DNA of 14,508 bases from a candidate division FCPU426 bacterium (GCA_003167475.1 PMTB01000061.1:1-14508), one strand, 5' to 3'; shown: positions 1-7,213, numbered from the stretch's first letter. The notes: generated from the sequence alone by a model not told the origin. Numbers and translations: made by a program.

Positions 1-1
1 G

Positions 2-1495
2 CCTGTCACGCTTTATCTTTACAAGCTCGTGCTTAACAGGTCGACGCATTATTTTTCATACGCTGACCTGGACGCCCTCAAGGCCACGGGCGTGGTGGAT
101 TTCGGCAGCCACAGCTATTCACACATACCGCTGATAAAGCGCGACAGCGTTGTTTTGGACCATGAGATCATAGATGGCAAAAAAGGCGTTGAGGACGCAC
201 TTAAGATGAAGCTTGATACTTTTGCCTACCCCTACGGGATGTATGACTCCCAGGCGAAGAAAGTGGTGTCGGAAAATTTCAAGGCGGCTTTCGGGGTCAA
301 TGACGGGTGGAACTCAAAAGCCACGGATAAATACAACCTGAACAGGTTCGTGATATATAAATCAACCGGCTTCGGTGAATTCATGTCCTATGTGAACTAC
401 GCCGCAGGCGACAAAGACAGGGGTTACACAGTTCACTTTCTGGGCACAGGCAGGGATGACGAGGGTCATTTCGACAGAATACAGTTCAAGGTTTATAAAT
501 TTGACGCGAAAGTCCCGTCAAAAAAAGCGCTCCTTATACCATCCTCGGGCGCGGGGCCGGCATGGTCGTATAAACTTGTGAAAAAACTCAATGAGTCAGG
601 TTATGACTGCTACGTGTTGTCCGGCAGGAATAATTATGTGCCGTTTTACAACCCCAATGAAGTGATGAAGGTCGTAAAGGACTGGGGCGTACCCGAGATG
701 ATAAAGGATATGAAAGAAACCGTGGATTATACGGTGCAGGACGGAAAAAAACCCGTGGTATTCGCCTGGGGAGACGGTTTTGATTCATTCATGGCGCTTT
801 TAGGCAGCGACCCGAAGTATGCGGATAAAGTCAGCGGGATAATAGCGGTAAACCCGTCGCTCTCGGGCGCGCTTAACGACGTGGATAATTACAAACAGCA
901 GGTTGAAACTTATGACGCTATGCTGGCCAAGGGCCAGTATGAGGAGGAAGGGCTGAATTTTTTTCTTAAGGTAAAGACACTATTGGACCTCATGGTCTTA
1001 AAGCCCGGGGCCATAAGCCCGTTCGCAAAAACCATGGGCTTTCCGGGGACCACGAATAAGGTTCTTATAGCGCGTTTCCTTGATTCCGTAAAGCACCCTG
1101 AACTGGGGTTTGATATGGATTCATTTGACGGGCTCCTGGAAGAGTACAAGGAAGCCTGCATGCAGCCCATGCCGCTGCTGAGCATGGTGGTGCCGGTGGC
1201 TTTTATGCGGGACTTGAACCATCTGTGGTACGGTGATTTTTATTCAAAAGAACTGGGCGTTGAGCACGTAAAAGACATAAACCTTCCAGCCGCGTTCTTT
1301 TATTCCAAGGTATTCGGCGGCAACGAAGCCGCGATAAAATCGGCCATGAGCGGTCTGAAAATCACGGATGAGTACACATGGGACGAACAGTCGACCGTGG
1401 AAATCCTGCTGAACGAAGATTTCCTGGAAAAATCCATCCCAATAGCCGCGGCAATGTCAGGCGAGCCGGTGACAGCTACGGCCGGGGTTAAATAG
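2..1495 (+). CDS. Polysaccharide deacetylase (NodB/CE4) fused to an alpha/beta-hydrolase-like domain, 5' end missing
   Basis: The frame is open to the left window edge, so the true start lies outside. Numbering here is from the in-frame GTG at 29, which has no convincing ribosome site and is probably internal. Residues 10-110 match the C-terminal half of a NodB domain: YADLDALKATG, then FGSHSYSH with the HxxxH metal-binding pair (H28, H32), then FAYPYGMYD (65-73), the usual third CE4 motif. The catalytic Asp-Asp motif would lie upstream. From about residue 133 a second domain begins with KKALLIPSSGAGPAW (165-179), like the first strand and oxyanion region of alpha/beta hydrolases. At the nucleophile elbow the sequence is AWGDGFD (246-252) instead of GxSxG, so Asp249 would sit in the Ser position. 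De-N-acetylation of an exported sugar polymer is the likely activity of the first domain. The second domain may be active with an Asp nucleophile or may be non-catalytic. The deacetylase call is firm and the second domain moderately so. Confidence 0.8.
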   Translation, partial: PVTLYLYKLVLNRSTHYFSYADLDALKATGVVDFGSHSYSHIPLIKRDSVVLDHEIIDGKKGVEDALKMKLDTFAYPYGMYDSQAKKVVSENFKAAFGVNDGWNSKATDKYNLNRFVIYKSTGFGEFMSYVNYAAGDKDRGYTVHFLGTGRDDEGHFDRIQFKVYKFDAKVPSKKALLIPSSGAGPAWSYKLVKKLNESGYDCYVLSGRNNYVPFYNPNEVMKVVKDWGVPEMIKDMKETVDYTVQDGKKPVVFAWGDGFDSFMALLGSDPKYADKVSGIIAVNPSLSGALNDVDNYKQQVETYDAMLAKGQYEEEGLNFFLKVKTLLDLMVLKPGAISPFAKTMGFPGTTNKVLIARFLDSVKHPELGFDMDSFDGLLEEYKEACMQPMPLLSMVVPVAFMRDLNHLWYGDFYSKELGVEHVKDINLPAAFFYSKVFGGNEAAIKSAMSGLKITDEYTWDEQSTVEILLNEDFLEKSIPIAAAMSGEPVTATAGVK

Positions 1496-1519
1496 TGGGT
1501 GATGTCTGGATTGGTTCTC

Positions 1520-1558
1520 GTAGGGGCGGACCTATGTGTCCGCCCGCCGCAGGTTTTG
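1520..1558 (+). repeat. Single GC-rich hairpin repeat of the GTAG family
   Basis: GTAG at 1520-1523 is followed by a perfect 8-bp stem, GGGCGGAC (1524-1531) with GTCCGCCC (1538-1545), and a 6-nt loop CTATGT. The tail GCCGCAGG and then TTTTGTTT follow. The same framing (GTAG, GC-rich stem-loop, GCGGG-like tail, T-run) recurs at 10732-10770 and in inverted orientation in the right halves of the three larger elements. It lies 24 bp after the deacetylase stop codon and might act as a weak terminator, although the T-run starts 8 nt after the stem. Confidence 0.6.
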
Positions 1559-1650
1559 TTTCAGTTGTTACTAGAATGACAAATAATATGGAAAGCCAAC
1601 GTTGTATTTGATTATGCAATAGAAACAATATTTTGAGGGGGTTAAAAAAT

Positions 1651-2076
1651 ATGTTTAACGAAAAACCAATTTATTATTTAAAGTTATTCGGTGCCGTCGT
1701 GTCTATTTGTGTTGTTTTTATTGGCGCACTTGTTTTATTTAAATTATTGAAACTAAATCCTAAAAATGCCTTTTTAAGTGCAAACCTTGTGATTTGTTAC
1801 ATATTTTTTAATATCACTTATTGTTTGAATTTATTGAAAAATGGTTTTAAGAAAAATTTTTCTAAATGTTTAATATTTTTGATAGCCGCTGTATTTTTGT
1901 ATGCGATAATTTATGGATTTTTTTGGCTTAAATTAAACAGGATGTCAAATATATTAATTATGACTCTTGTTTCGAGTATGGCCATTATTATTTTCTTTAT
2001 AACTTATTATATTTGTAAAATTATAGAAAAAGCTATCGTAGTCGTAAAAAATTCAAATAAACACAAATTATTATGA
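1651..2076 (+). CDS. Unrecognised small membrane protein with four transmembrane helices
   Basis: I do not recognise this 141-aa protein. It has four predicted membrane helices at about residues 10-33, 43-62, 73-93 and 100-123, short loops rich in Lys and Asn, and a basic C-terminal tail (KNSNKHKLL). No catalytic motif is visible. ATG at 1651 is chosen because GAGGGGG (1635-1641) lies 9 nt upstream; a TTG at 1633 would place the ribosome site inside the gene. A count over 1681-2040 gives about 24% G+C, far below the neighbours (two sample lines of gpmI give 62% and 42%). With the AT-rich flanks this suggests recent acquisition or an orphan gene. It stands alone, between a repeat hairpin and the promoter region of gpmI. 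Four-helix immunity or toxin proteins and phage-type membrane proteins look similar, but nothing here allows a choice. Confidence 0.65.
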   Translation: MFNEKPIYYLKLFGAVVSICVVFIGALVLFKLLKLNPKNAFLSANLVICYIFFNITYCLNLLKNGFKKNFSKCLIFLIAAVFLYAIIYGFFWLKLNRMSNILIMTLVSSMAIIIFFITYYICKIIEKAIVVVKNSNKHKLL

Positions 2077-2126
2077 AAATTTAATACAAACAGAAGGTTT
2101 TATATTAGAAACAAGCGGTTTAAGTT

Positions 2127-2141
2127 AAAACACATTGTTTT
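2127..2141. terminator. Weak hairpin after the AT-rich membrane gene
   Basis: AAAACA (2127-2132) pairs with TGTTTT (2136-2141) around a 3-nt loop CAT, followed by one more T. It lies 50 bp after the stop codon. The stem has only one G-C pair, so termination is possible but poorly supported. Confidence 0.2.
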
Positions 2142-2196
2142 TACTACTCTATTTTTACAACATTGGGGATTTGCCAAGACTTCATAATTAAATTAT

Positions 2197-2224
2197 TTAC
2201 CATTCCCCCTATTTGTTGTAATAT
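2197..2224 (+). promoter_or_regulatory. Possible sigma-70 promoter of gpmI
   Basis: TTTACC (2197-2202) and TAATAT (2219-2224) are separated by 16 nt, each matching the consensus at four of six positions. A shifted reading gives TGTAAT at 2217-2222 with an upstream TG. The site would give a leader of about 30 nt. In AT-rich DNA such matches are common, so this is weak. Confidence 0.3.
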
Positions 2225-2260
2225 ATCCCTGTCCGAAAAATACATAACCGGAGGTTTTTT

Positions 2261-3811
2261 ATGTCAAAAAAAGTGATTTTAATAATCAGGGACGGATGGG
2301 GCATAGGCCCCGACTCTCCGTATAACGCGGTCCAGAAAGCTAAAAAGCCCAATACCGACGGTTTCCTCAAAAAATACCCACATTCCGTTCTTGAAGCGTC
2401 CGGCTTGTCCGTCGGCGTCCCGAAGGGATATCAGGGTTCGTCTGAAGTCGGCCACCTGAACATGGGCGCGGCGCGTATAGTCAAGCAGGAAGTCGTGCGT
2501 ATTAATGAGGCCATAGAGGCCGGAACCGTATTCGGCAACCCGAATATGAAACGTGCTTTTGAAGCGGCAAAAAAGAGCGGTGCCCTGCATGTCATGGGGC
2601 TTATACAGGACGAGGGCGTCCACGCCCACCAGGAACACATTTACGCCATCATAAAGGAAGCCGCGGTGCAGGGGATAAAGAATGTTTATATCCACTTTTT
2701 TGCCGATGGCCGCGACACTTACCCGAAAAGCGCGCTTTCCTACCTCGATATGCTCGAGGCAAAGTTCAAGGAATATCATAAAGGGACCGTGGGCACCGTC
2801 ATGGGCAGGTACTATGCCATGGACCGCGGCAAGAACTGGGACCTGACCGACAAAGCGTATAACTGTCTGACAAAATGCGAAGGCAAAAAGGCAAAGACGG
2901 CAAGGGAAGCCATTGAAGAAAGTTATAAGAACGACAAGCTCTCCAACGGCGATGAAATGACCGATGAGTACATTCTTCCCACGGTCATCGGGGATTTCCC
3001 GGGCATTAAAGACGGTGACGGTGTCATACACGCCAACTACCGCCAGGACCGCGCCATACAGCTGACGAACGCTTTTGTGGACGATGTTTACCCGGGCAAG
3101 CGCTGGAAAAAGCTCGATATCGCTTACTGCGGTCTGACAAGATATTATGACGCTTTCAAATATAATGTCCTGCCTCCGCTCGATGAAGGCGGGGATATGG
3201 TGAATTTGGTCGGTGAGGAAGTCTCGAAAAAGGGAATGAAACAGCTGCGCATAACTGAGACACAGAAATTCAAGCACGTGACATCCTTCTTTAACGGCAA
3301 AATGCTTGAGCCTTATAAAGGGGAAGAGCGCATAGAACTCAAGGGCCGCTTCGATCCATCCTCATTCGCCGAGCACCCCGAGATGGAAGCGTACCAGGTA
3401 AAAGACAGGGCCATCGAGGAAATTAAATCTAAAAAATATGATTTCATCACGCTGAATTTCGCGAACTGTGACATGGTCGGCCACACCGGCAGTCTTGAAG
3501 CAACGGTAAAAGCCGTCGAGGTTGTGGACGAATGCACGGGCGCGGTAGTTAAAGCCGCCCTGGACGCCGGCTATGTGGCTCTGGTTTCCGCCGACCACGG
3601 CAATGCCGAGGAAATGGCAGACGCCGCGACAGGAGCGCCGAGGACAGCTCACACCACGTATCCTGTTGAATGTATCTACATAGGAGCCGACGCGGACAAG
3701 GTAAAGATGAGGCCGCACGGAGTGCTCTCGGATATCGGAGCGACAGTGCTGGATTTGCTGGATATACCGAAACCAAAAGAAGCCACGGCGCAGAGTTTGA
3801 TAATAAGGTAG
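2261..3811 (+). CDS. gpmI: 2,3-bisphosphoglycerate-independent phosphoglycerate mutase (iPGM)
   Basis: This enzyme interconverts 3- and 2-phosphoglycerate in glycolysis and gluconeogenesis through a phosphoserine intermediate and two metal ions (normally Mn) in the cytoplasm. It is a member of the alkaline phosphatase superfamily. The 516-aa length is normal for the family. Visible motifs are RDGWG at 10-14 (metal ligand D11), GSSEVGHLNMG at 59-69 with catalytic Ser61, HFFADGRD, MGRYYAMDRGKNW and YRQDRA for substrate binding, ADHGNAEEM at 444-452 (D445, H446) and HTTYPV from 464 (H464). ATG 2261 follows GGAGG (2250-2254) by 6 nt. The gene appears to be a single-gene unit, since a strong terminator follows directly. 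A non-homologous enzyme for the same step, gpmA, lies 1.4 kb downstream. Confidence 0.97.
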   Translation: MSKKVILIIRDGWGIGPDSPYNAVQKAKKPNTDGFLKKYPHSVLEASGLSVGVPKGYQGSSEVGHLNMGAARIVKQEVVRINEAIEAGTVFGNPNMKRAFEAAKKSGALHVMGLIQDEGVHAHQEHIYAIIKEAAVQGIKNVYIHFFADGRDTYPKSALSYLDMLEAKFKEYHKGTVGTVMGRYYAMDRGKNWDLTDKAYNCLTKCEGKKAKTAREAIEESYKNDKLSNGDEMTDEYILPTVIGDFPGIKDGDGVIHANYRQDRAIQLTNAFVDDVYPGKRWKKLDIAYCGLTRYYDAFKYNVLPPLDEGGDMVNLVGEEVSKKGMKQLRITETQKFKHVTSFFNGKMLEPYKGEERIELKGRFDPSSFAEHPEMEAYQVKDRAIEEIKSKKYDFITLNFANCDMVGHTGSLEATVKAVEVVDECTGAVVKAALDAGYVALVSADHGNAEEMADAATGAPRTAHTTYPVECIYIGADADKVKMRPHGVLSDIGATVLDLLDIPKPKEATAQSLIIR

Positions 3812-3824
3812 TTTTGTAATATAT

Positions 3825-3861
3825 AAAACCGGGCAGGCCGAAAGGTATGCCCGGTTTTTTT
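3825..3861 (+). terminator. Rho-independent terminator of gpmI
   Basis: A perfect 11-bp stem (AAAACCGGGCA 3825-3835 with TGCCCGGTTTT 3848-3858) encloses a 12-nt loop and runs into seven Ts. It begins 14 bp after the gpmI stop. The A/T symmetry of the outer stem would let it act in both directions. Confidence 0.92.
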
Positions 3862-3960
3862 GTTGTTTAACGCCCCTACGCAACAAAAACCCCAAAACTT
3901 GATTTAAACCTTTTCCTATGGTATCTCTCTTTAACGAAACGATATCACGGAGGTATAAAT

Positions 3961-4983
3961 ATGAAACAAATCATCCTTATATTGCTTATCTTATTGTCCT
4001 TTTCCATACTTTCAGCCAAAGAAGGCGGTGTAATTATGAACAAAACAGCAGTATTCGCTGGCGGTTGTTTCTGGTGCATGCAGGGGCCGTTTGAGGCCGA
4101 GAAAGGCGTTATAGAAGTTAAAGCAGGTTATACGGGAGGCAGTACAAAGAATCCTTCATATGAAGAAGTTTCTTCCGGCACCACCGGCCATGTGGAAGCG
4201 GTTAAGGTTGTATTTGACCCCTCTGTCGTTTCGTACGAAAGGCTCCTTGAGATATTCTGGCATCAGATTGACCCTACAGACGCGGGCGGGCAGTTCGCGG
4301 ACAGGGGAACGCAATATTACACGGGTATTTTTTATTTTGACGATGAGCAGAAAAAGGCCGCTGAAAAATCCAAAAAAGACATTCAGGCATCCGGCATGTT
4401 TGACAAGCCCATAGTTACCGCCATAAGGCCGGCAACTGACTTTTACGAGGCCGAAGCCTACCATCAGGATTATTACAAAAAGAACTCGTTCCAGTATCTG
4501 CTTTATAAAAAGGGTTCCGGCCGTGAGGAATATCTGAAGGAAACCTGGGAGAAGACAAGGGATAAATCCCTGAGGAAAAAGCTCACTCCATTGCAATACC
4601 AGGTAACGCAGGAAGAGGGGACCGAGCCCGCGTTCCATAACGAATATTGGGACAATCATAAAGACGGTATATATGTCGATATAGTATCGGGCGAGGCGCT
4701 TTTCTCCTCAACGGACAAGTTTGACTCAGGAACAGGCTGGCCGTCGTTCACAAAGCCAATCAATAAGGACGCGGTAGTGGAAAAAAAGGATTTCAGCAAT
4801 TTCATGTTCCGCACGGAAGTAAAAAGCAAAAACGCCAAAAGCCACCTGGGCCACGTTTTCAACGACGGCCCGCAGCCCACGGGATTGCGCTACTGCATGA
4901 ACTCGGCGTCGCTGAGGTTTATACCCAAAGAGGATATGGAAAAGGAAGGGTATAAAGAGTACTTGAAATTATTTGTGAAATAA
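3961..4983 (+). CDS. msrAB: Exported fused peptide-methionine sulfoxide reductase MsrA/MsrB
   Basis: The protein repairs oxidised methionine: the MsrA domain reduces the S-sulfoxide and the MsrB domain the R-sulfoxide. ATG 3961 follows GGAGG (3949-3953) by 7 nt and gives a signal peptide (hydrophobic 4-18, likely cleavage after A19 in ILSA), so the mature enzyme should act outside the cytoplasm. MsrA starts at about residue 28 with FAGGCFWCM, catalytic C36. MsrB spans about 205-335 with GTGWPSF and RYCMNSASLRF, catalytic C312. The whole protein has only three cysteines (36, 39, 312). The zinc CxxC pairs of some MsrB proteins are absent, and the family's GCGWPS cysteine is Thr here. C39 may act as the MsrA resolving cysteine, and C312 would need an external thiol. 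An internal ATG at 4036 (M26) with a near-perfect ribosome site could give a cytoplasmic form. No clear promoter or partner gene is visible. Confidence 0.96.
   Translation: MKQIILILLILLSFSILSAKEGGVIMNKTAVFAGGCFWCMQGPFEAEKGVIEVKAGYTGGSTKNPSYEEVSSGTTGHVEAVKVVFDPSVVSYERLLEIFWHQIDPTDAGGQFADRGTQYYTGIFYFDDEQKKAAEKSKKDIQASGMFDKPIVTAIRPATDFYEAEAYHQDYYKKNSFQYLLYKKGSGREEYLKETWEKTRDKSLRKKLTPLQYQVTQEEGTEPAFHNEYWDNHKDGIYVDIVSGEALFSSTDKFDSGTGWPSFTKPINKDAVVEKKDFSNFMFRTEVKSKNAKSHLGHVFNDGPQPTGLRYCMNSASLRFIPKEDMEKEGYKEYLKLFVK
4022..4038 (+). promoter_or_regulatory. Internal ribosome site and second start codon inside msrAB
   Basis: AAGGCGGTG (4022-4030) matches the ideal AAGGAGGTG at eight of nine positions and lies 5 nt before an in-frame ATG at 4036. 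Starting there gives MNKTAVFAGGCFWC, the usual beginning of a cytoplasmic MsrA, without the signal peptide. It may be a working second start or a relic of an ancestral cytoplasmic gene. Confidence 0.45.
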
Positions 4984-4996
4984 CGGGTCTTGCCTG

Positions 4997-5134
4997 TGTA
5001 GTCGCGGGCCTGCGTTTCATCGGCCCGCGCCTAGATAAGGATTTGATGTAAATAAAACCATAGATTGTTCACACAACCTTGTAAGCGACAATCCCGCAAG
5101 CGCACCCCGGTGGGTCGTAGAGGGTGCGACTACA
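4997..5134. repeat. Two-hairpin intergenic element, copy A
   Basis: This 138-bp element is bounded by perfect 9-bp terminal inverted repeats, TGTAGTCGC (4997-5005) and GCGACTACA (5126-5134). The left hairpin is CGCGGGCC (5003-5010) with GGCCCGCG (5022-5029). The right hairpin is CGCACCC (5101-5107) with GGGTGCG (5122-5128). An AT-richer middle of about 60 bp separates them. The first 44 bp match copy B at 42 positions. It starts 13 bp after the msrAB stop. No coding capacity is seen. It resembles a non-autonomous mobile element or a REP/REPIN-like pair. Confidence 0.8.
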
Positions 5135-5208
5135 TAATACCTGCCATCCAAGGTCGTTAAAATGATGCCTGCAATTTTTGTCAAAATTTTAGTATTGCAT
5201 CTGATTTA

Positions 5209-5217
5209 TGTTATAAT
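5209..5217 (+). promoter_or_regulatory. Extended -10 promoter of gpmA
   Basis: TGTTATAAT is a perfect extended -10 element (TG, one base, TATAAT). No good -35 lies 17 nt upstream (TTAGTA at 5189-5194), as is common for extended -10 promoters. Transcription would start near 5224, leaving a leader of about 30 nt before the gpmA ATG. Confidence 0.65.
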
Positions 5218-5252
5218 AACTTTATATAAATAATCGAATAGGGAGGAAAATA

Positions 5253-5999
5253 ATGCACAAACTCATACTGCTCCGCCACGGCGAATCCACCTGGAACAAG
5301 GAAAACCGTTTTACCGGTTGGACCGACGTCGACCTTTCAGACAAAGGCGTCCAGGAAGCGCACAAGGCCGGCGAATACCTGAAAAAGGAAAACATGAAGT
5401 TCGACATCGCCTTTACTTCGCGCCTAAGGCGCGCCATCATGACCCTGAATATAGTCCAGGACGTCATGGACCTCATGTGGGTCCCCGTCATCCGCGCGTG
5501 GGAACTCAATGAGCGCCATTACGGCGCATTGCAGGGGCTCAATAAATCCGAGATGGCCGTGAAATACGGGGAAGCACAGGTCAAGATATGGCGCAGGAGC
5601 TATGACGTTAGGCCGCCGGCGCTTGAATTGACCGATGAAAGACACCCCAATAAGGAAGAAAAATACGCTGATTTAAAACCCGAACAGCTGCCGTCATGCG
5701 AGTGTTTGAAGGATACGGTTGCAAGGACCGTCCCCTACTACGAAAAGAACATAGTTCCGTACCTGAAAGCAGGCAAGACTGTCATGGTCGCCGCGCACGG
5801 GAACTCACTCAGGGCGCTTGTAAAATATCTGGATAATGTATCCGAGGAAGTGATACCTGAGCTGAATATTCCTACGGGTCTGCCGCTTATATATGAGTTG
5901 GATGATAATTTAAAGGTCGACAAAAGTTATTACCTCGGAGACCCTGAAGAGGTAAAGAAGGCCATGGAAGCCGTGGCAAACCAGGGGAAGGCGAAGTAA
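5253..5999 (+). CDS. gpmA: 2,3-bisphosphoglycerate-dependent phosphoglycerate mutase (dPGM)
   Basis: This is the histidine-phosphatase-superfamily phosphoglycerate mutase, which carries out the 3PG/2PG interconversion through a phosphohistidine primed by 2,3-bisphosphoglycerate. The 248-aa length matches the bacterial GpmA type. LLRHGESTWN places the phosphorylated His at H9. FTGWTDVDL, TSRLRRAI, ELNERHYGALQG (with the acid/base Glu) and AAHGNSLRAL with the second His at H182 are all present, so the active site looks intact. ATG 5253 follows GGGAGG (5241-5246) by 6 nt. The gene has its own extended -10 promoter. It ends 15 bp before repeat copy B and 170 bp before xth, with no clear terminator between, so read-through into xth is possible. 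Confidence 0.97.
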   Translation: MHKLILLRHGESTWNKENRFTGWTDVDLSDKGVQEAHKAGEYLKKENMKFDIAFTSRLRRAIMTLNIVQDVMDLMWVPVIRAWELNERHYGALQGLNKSEMAVKYGEAQVKIWRRSYDVRPPALELTDERHPNKEEKYADLKPEQLPSCECLKDTVARTVPYYEKNIVPYLKAGKTVMVAAHGNSLRALVKYLDNVSEEVIPELNIPTGLPLIYELDDNLKVDKSYYLGDPEEVKKAMEAVANQGKAK

Positions 6000-6014
6000 C
6001 GTTTGTTCGGATTT

Positions 6015-6135
6015 TGTAGTCGCGGGCCTACGTTTCATCGGCCCGCGCCTAGACAAGGAATTGGATATACGCAAACTATAAGGATAGAATAAATCCCGCG
6101 TACGCACCACGGTGGGACGAAGGGGTGCGACTACA
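6015..6135. repeat. Two-hairpin intergenic element, copy B
   Basis: This 121-bp element has the same perfect 9-bp terminal inverted repeats (6015-6023 and 6127-6135). The left hairpin is CGCGGGCC (6021-6028) with GGCCCGCG (6040-6047). The right hairpin is CGCACC (6103-6108) with GGTGCG (6124-6129). The middle is shorter than in copy A and unlike it. It begins 15 bp after gpmA and ends 34 bp before the xth start codon. TTGGAT (6061-6066) and TAGAAT (6085-6090), 18 nt apart, could form a weak promoter inside it, but this is not shared by the other copies. Confidence 0.8.
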
Positions 6136-6169
6136 CGAGCAAATTCCTTAAAAAAACATAGGAGTCCAA

Positions 6170-6925
6170 ATGTACCTGATCTCATGGAACGTCAACGGCA
6201 TCCGCGCCGTCCACAAGAAGGGTTTGTTCCTTCCCCTGTTCGACAAAAAACCCGACATAGTCTGCGTGCAGGAAACGAAAGCCCAGGATGATGTTTTTCC
6301 AAAAGATTTAAAAGAAATACCCGGTTACAATTTCTACCTCTGCTCCGCCGACAAAAAAGGCTACAGCGGCACGGCAGTCTGGTCCAAAGAAAAGGCGCTC
6401 AGCGTAAGGTACGGCTTTGGCAAAAAAGAGTTCGACGATGCGGGCAGGATAATAATAGCGGAATATAAGGACTTCTTCCTTTATAACATTTATTTCCCCA
6501 ATGGCGGCAGAGGGCCACAGTGGGTTGACCATAAGATGGAGTTTTATGGGGAGTTCCTCCGGGACGCTGAAAAGAACAGGAAGAAAAAGGAAATAGCAGT
6601 ATGCGGCGACGTCAACACCGCTCATAAGGAAATAGACCTGGCAAGGCCCAAACAAAACGAGGACAACACCGGGTTCCTGCCGATAGAGCGGGCCTTCCTG
6701 GACAAGCTTGTTTCAGCCGGATATGTGGACACATTCAGGGAAAACAACAAAGCCCCTGGCAATTACACATGGTGGGACTACAAAACTGGCGCGCGCGCAA
6801 GGAACGTTGGCTGGCGCATAGATTATTTTTACCTAACGACGGCCTTGGCCAAAAAATTAAAAGATTCCGGCATCATGGCGGATGTAATGGGTTCGGATCA
6901 CTGCCCGATCTGGATAAAAATTTAA
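6170..6925 (+). CDS. xth: Exodeoxyribonuclease III / AP endonuclease
   Basis: This is a base-excision-repair nuclease of the exonuclease III family (endonuclease/exonuclease/phosphatase fold). It cuts 5' to abasic sites and can remove 3' blocking groups. The 251-aa length is typical. Active-site residues line up well: N7 in SWNVNGIR, the metal ligand E35 in QETK, Y108 in YFPNG, D147 and N149 in GDVNTAH, WRIDYF, and D243-H244 in GSDHCPI. Conserved W- and Y-rich segments such as NYTWWDY fit ExoIII rather than a phosphatase relative. ATG 6170 follows GGAG (6161-6164) by 5 nt. No separate promoter is clear; it may be read from gpmA through repeat copy B. Whether it acts mainly as AP endonuclease or exonuclease cannot be told from sequence. 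Confidence 0.95.
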   Translation: MYLISWNVNGIRAVHKKGLFLPLFDKKPDIVCVQETKAQDDVFPKDLKEIPGYNFYLCSADKKGYSGTAVWSKEKALSVRYGFGKKEFDDAGRIIIAEYKDFFLYNIYFPNGGRGPQWVDHKMEFYGEFLRDAEKNRKKKEIAVCGDVNTAHKEIDLARPKQNEDNTGFLPIERAFLDKLVSAGYVDTFRENNKAPGNYTWWDYKTGARARNVGWRIDYFYLTTALAKKLKDSGIMADVMGSDHCPIWIKI

Positions 6926-6972
6926 TAATACGCGGGTCAAATTCCCAGCAGCTTGCTGCGTTAGAACAAAGG

Positions 6973-7013
6973 CCGCAACCCTACAGTCCGTAGAATACGG
7001 ATAAAGGTTGCGG
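6973..7013. repeat. Nested perfect palindrome after xth
   Basis: The outer arms CCGCAACC (6973-6980) and GGTTGCGG (7006-7013) enclose inner arms TCCGTA (6987-6992) and TACGGA (6996-7001) with a 3-nt loop; 6 and 4 unpaired bases separate the two stems. ATTTTGT follows. It could terminate xth transcription or be a dispersed repeat; the T-run is short. Confidence 0.6.
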
Positions 7014-7172
7014 ATTTTGTAAGTAAGGCAGGGCATTGCTGATAGATGTAAATGCCGCATTTGGCGGGATTGAGATAAAAAAAACCACCCAATAAAACAC
7101 CTTGTTTTAAAGGCTAAAATAAAACTGTGGGTTCCGGATTGAAAATCCAATATAGCTATTGTTTTTACACCG

Positions 7173-7213
7173 GCTAAAAATCGCATATACAGAACCTAAA
7201 TGCAATTTTTAGC
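7173..7213. repeat. Inverted repeat just upstream of the consensus promoter
   Basis: GCTAAAAATCGCAT (7173-7186) and ATGCAATTTTTAGC (7200-7213) pair at 13 of 14 positions across a 13-nt spacer. The right arm ends 14 bp before the -35 box at 7228. The position would suit an activator or repressor site, or the end of an upstream transcript. Confidence 0.5.

Noticed and set aside
2279..3277. Long open frame of 332 codons on the minus strand inside gpmI
   Set aside because: It lies opposite a fully conserved iPGM sequence, has no recognisable motif and no ribosome site; it is a by-product of codon bias.
3871..3886. CGCCCCTACGCAAC as another GTAG-family copy on the minus strand
   Set aside because: Only a GTAGGGGCG-like end is present with no partner arm, so it is at most a relic.
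5043..5066. Promoter inside copy A (TTGATG, TAGATT)
   Set aside because: The boxes are only 12 nt apart and the arrangement is not shared with copies B or C.
4997..6135. CRISPR array from the repeated intergenic sequences
   Set aside because: The copies are about 1 to 5 kb apart, carry genes between them and are palindromic elements, not regularly spaced short repeats.
6857..7186. 109-codon minus-strand frame in the gap after xth
   Set aside because: It overlaps the active-site end of xth, passes through palindromes and looks unlike a protein in composition.
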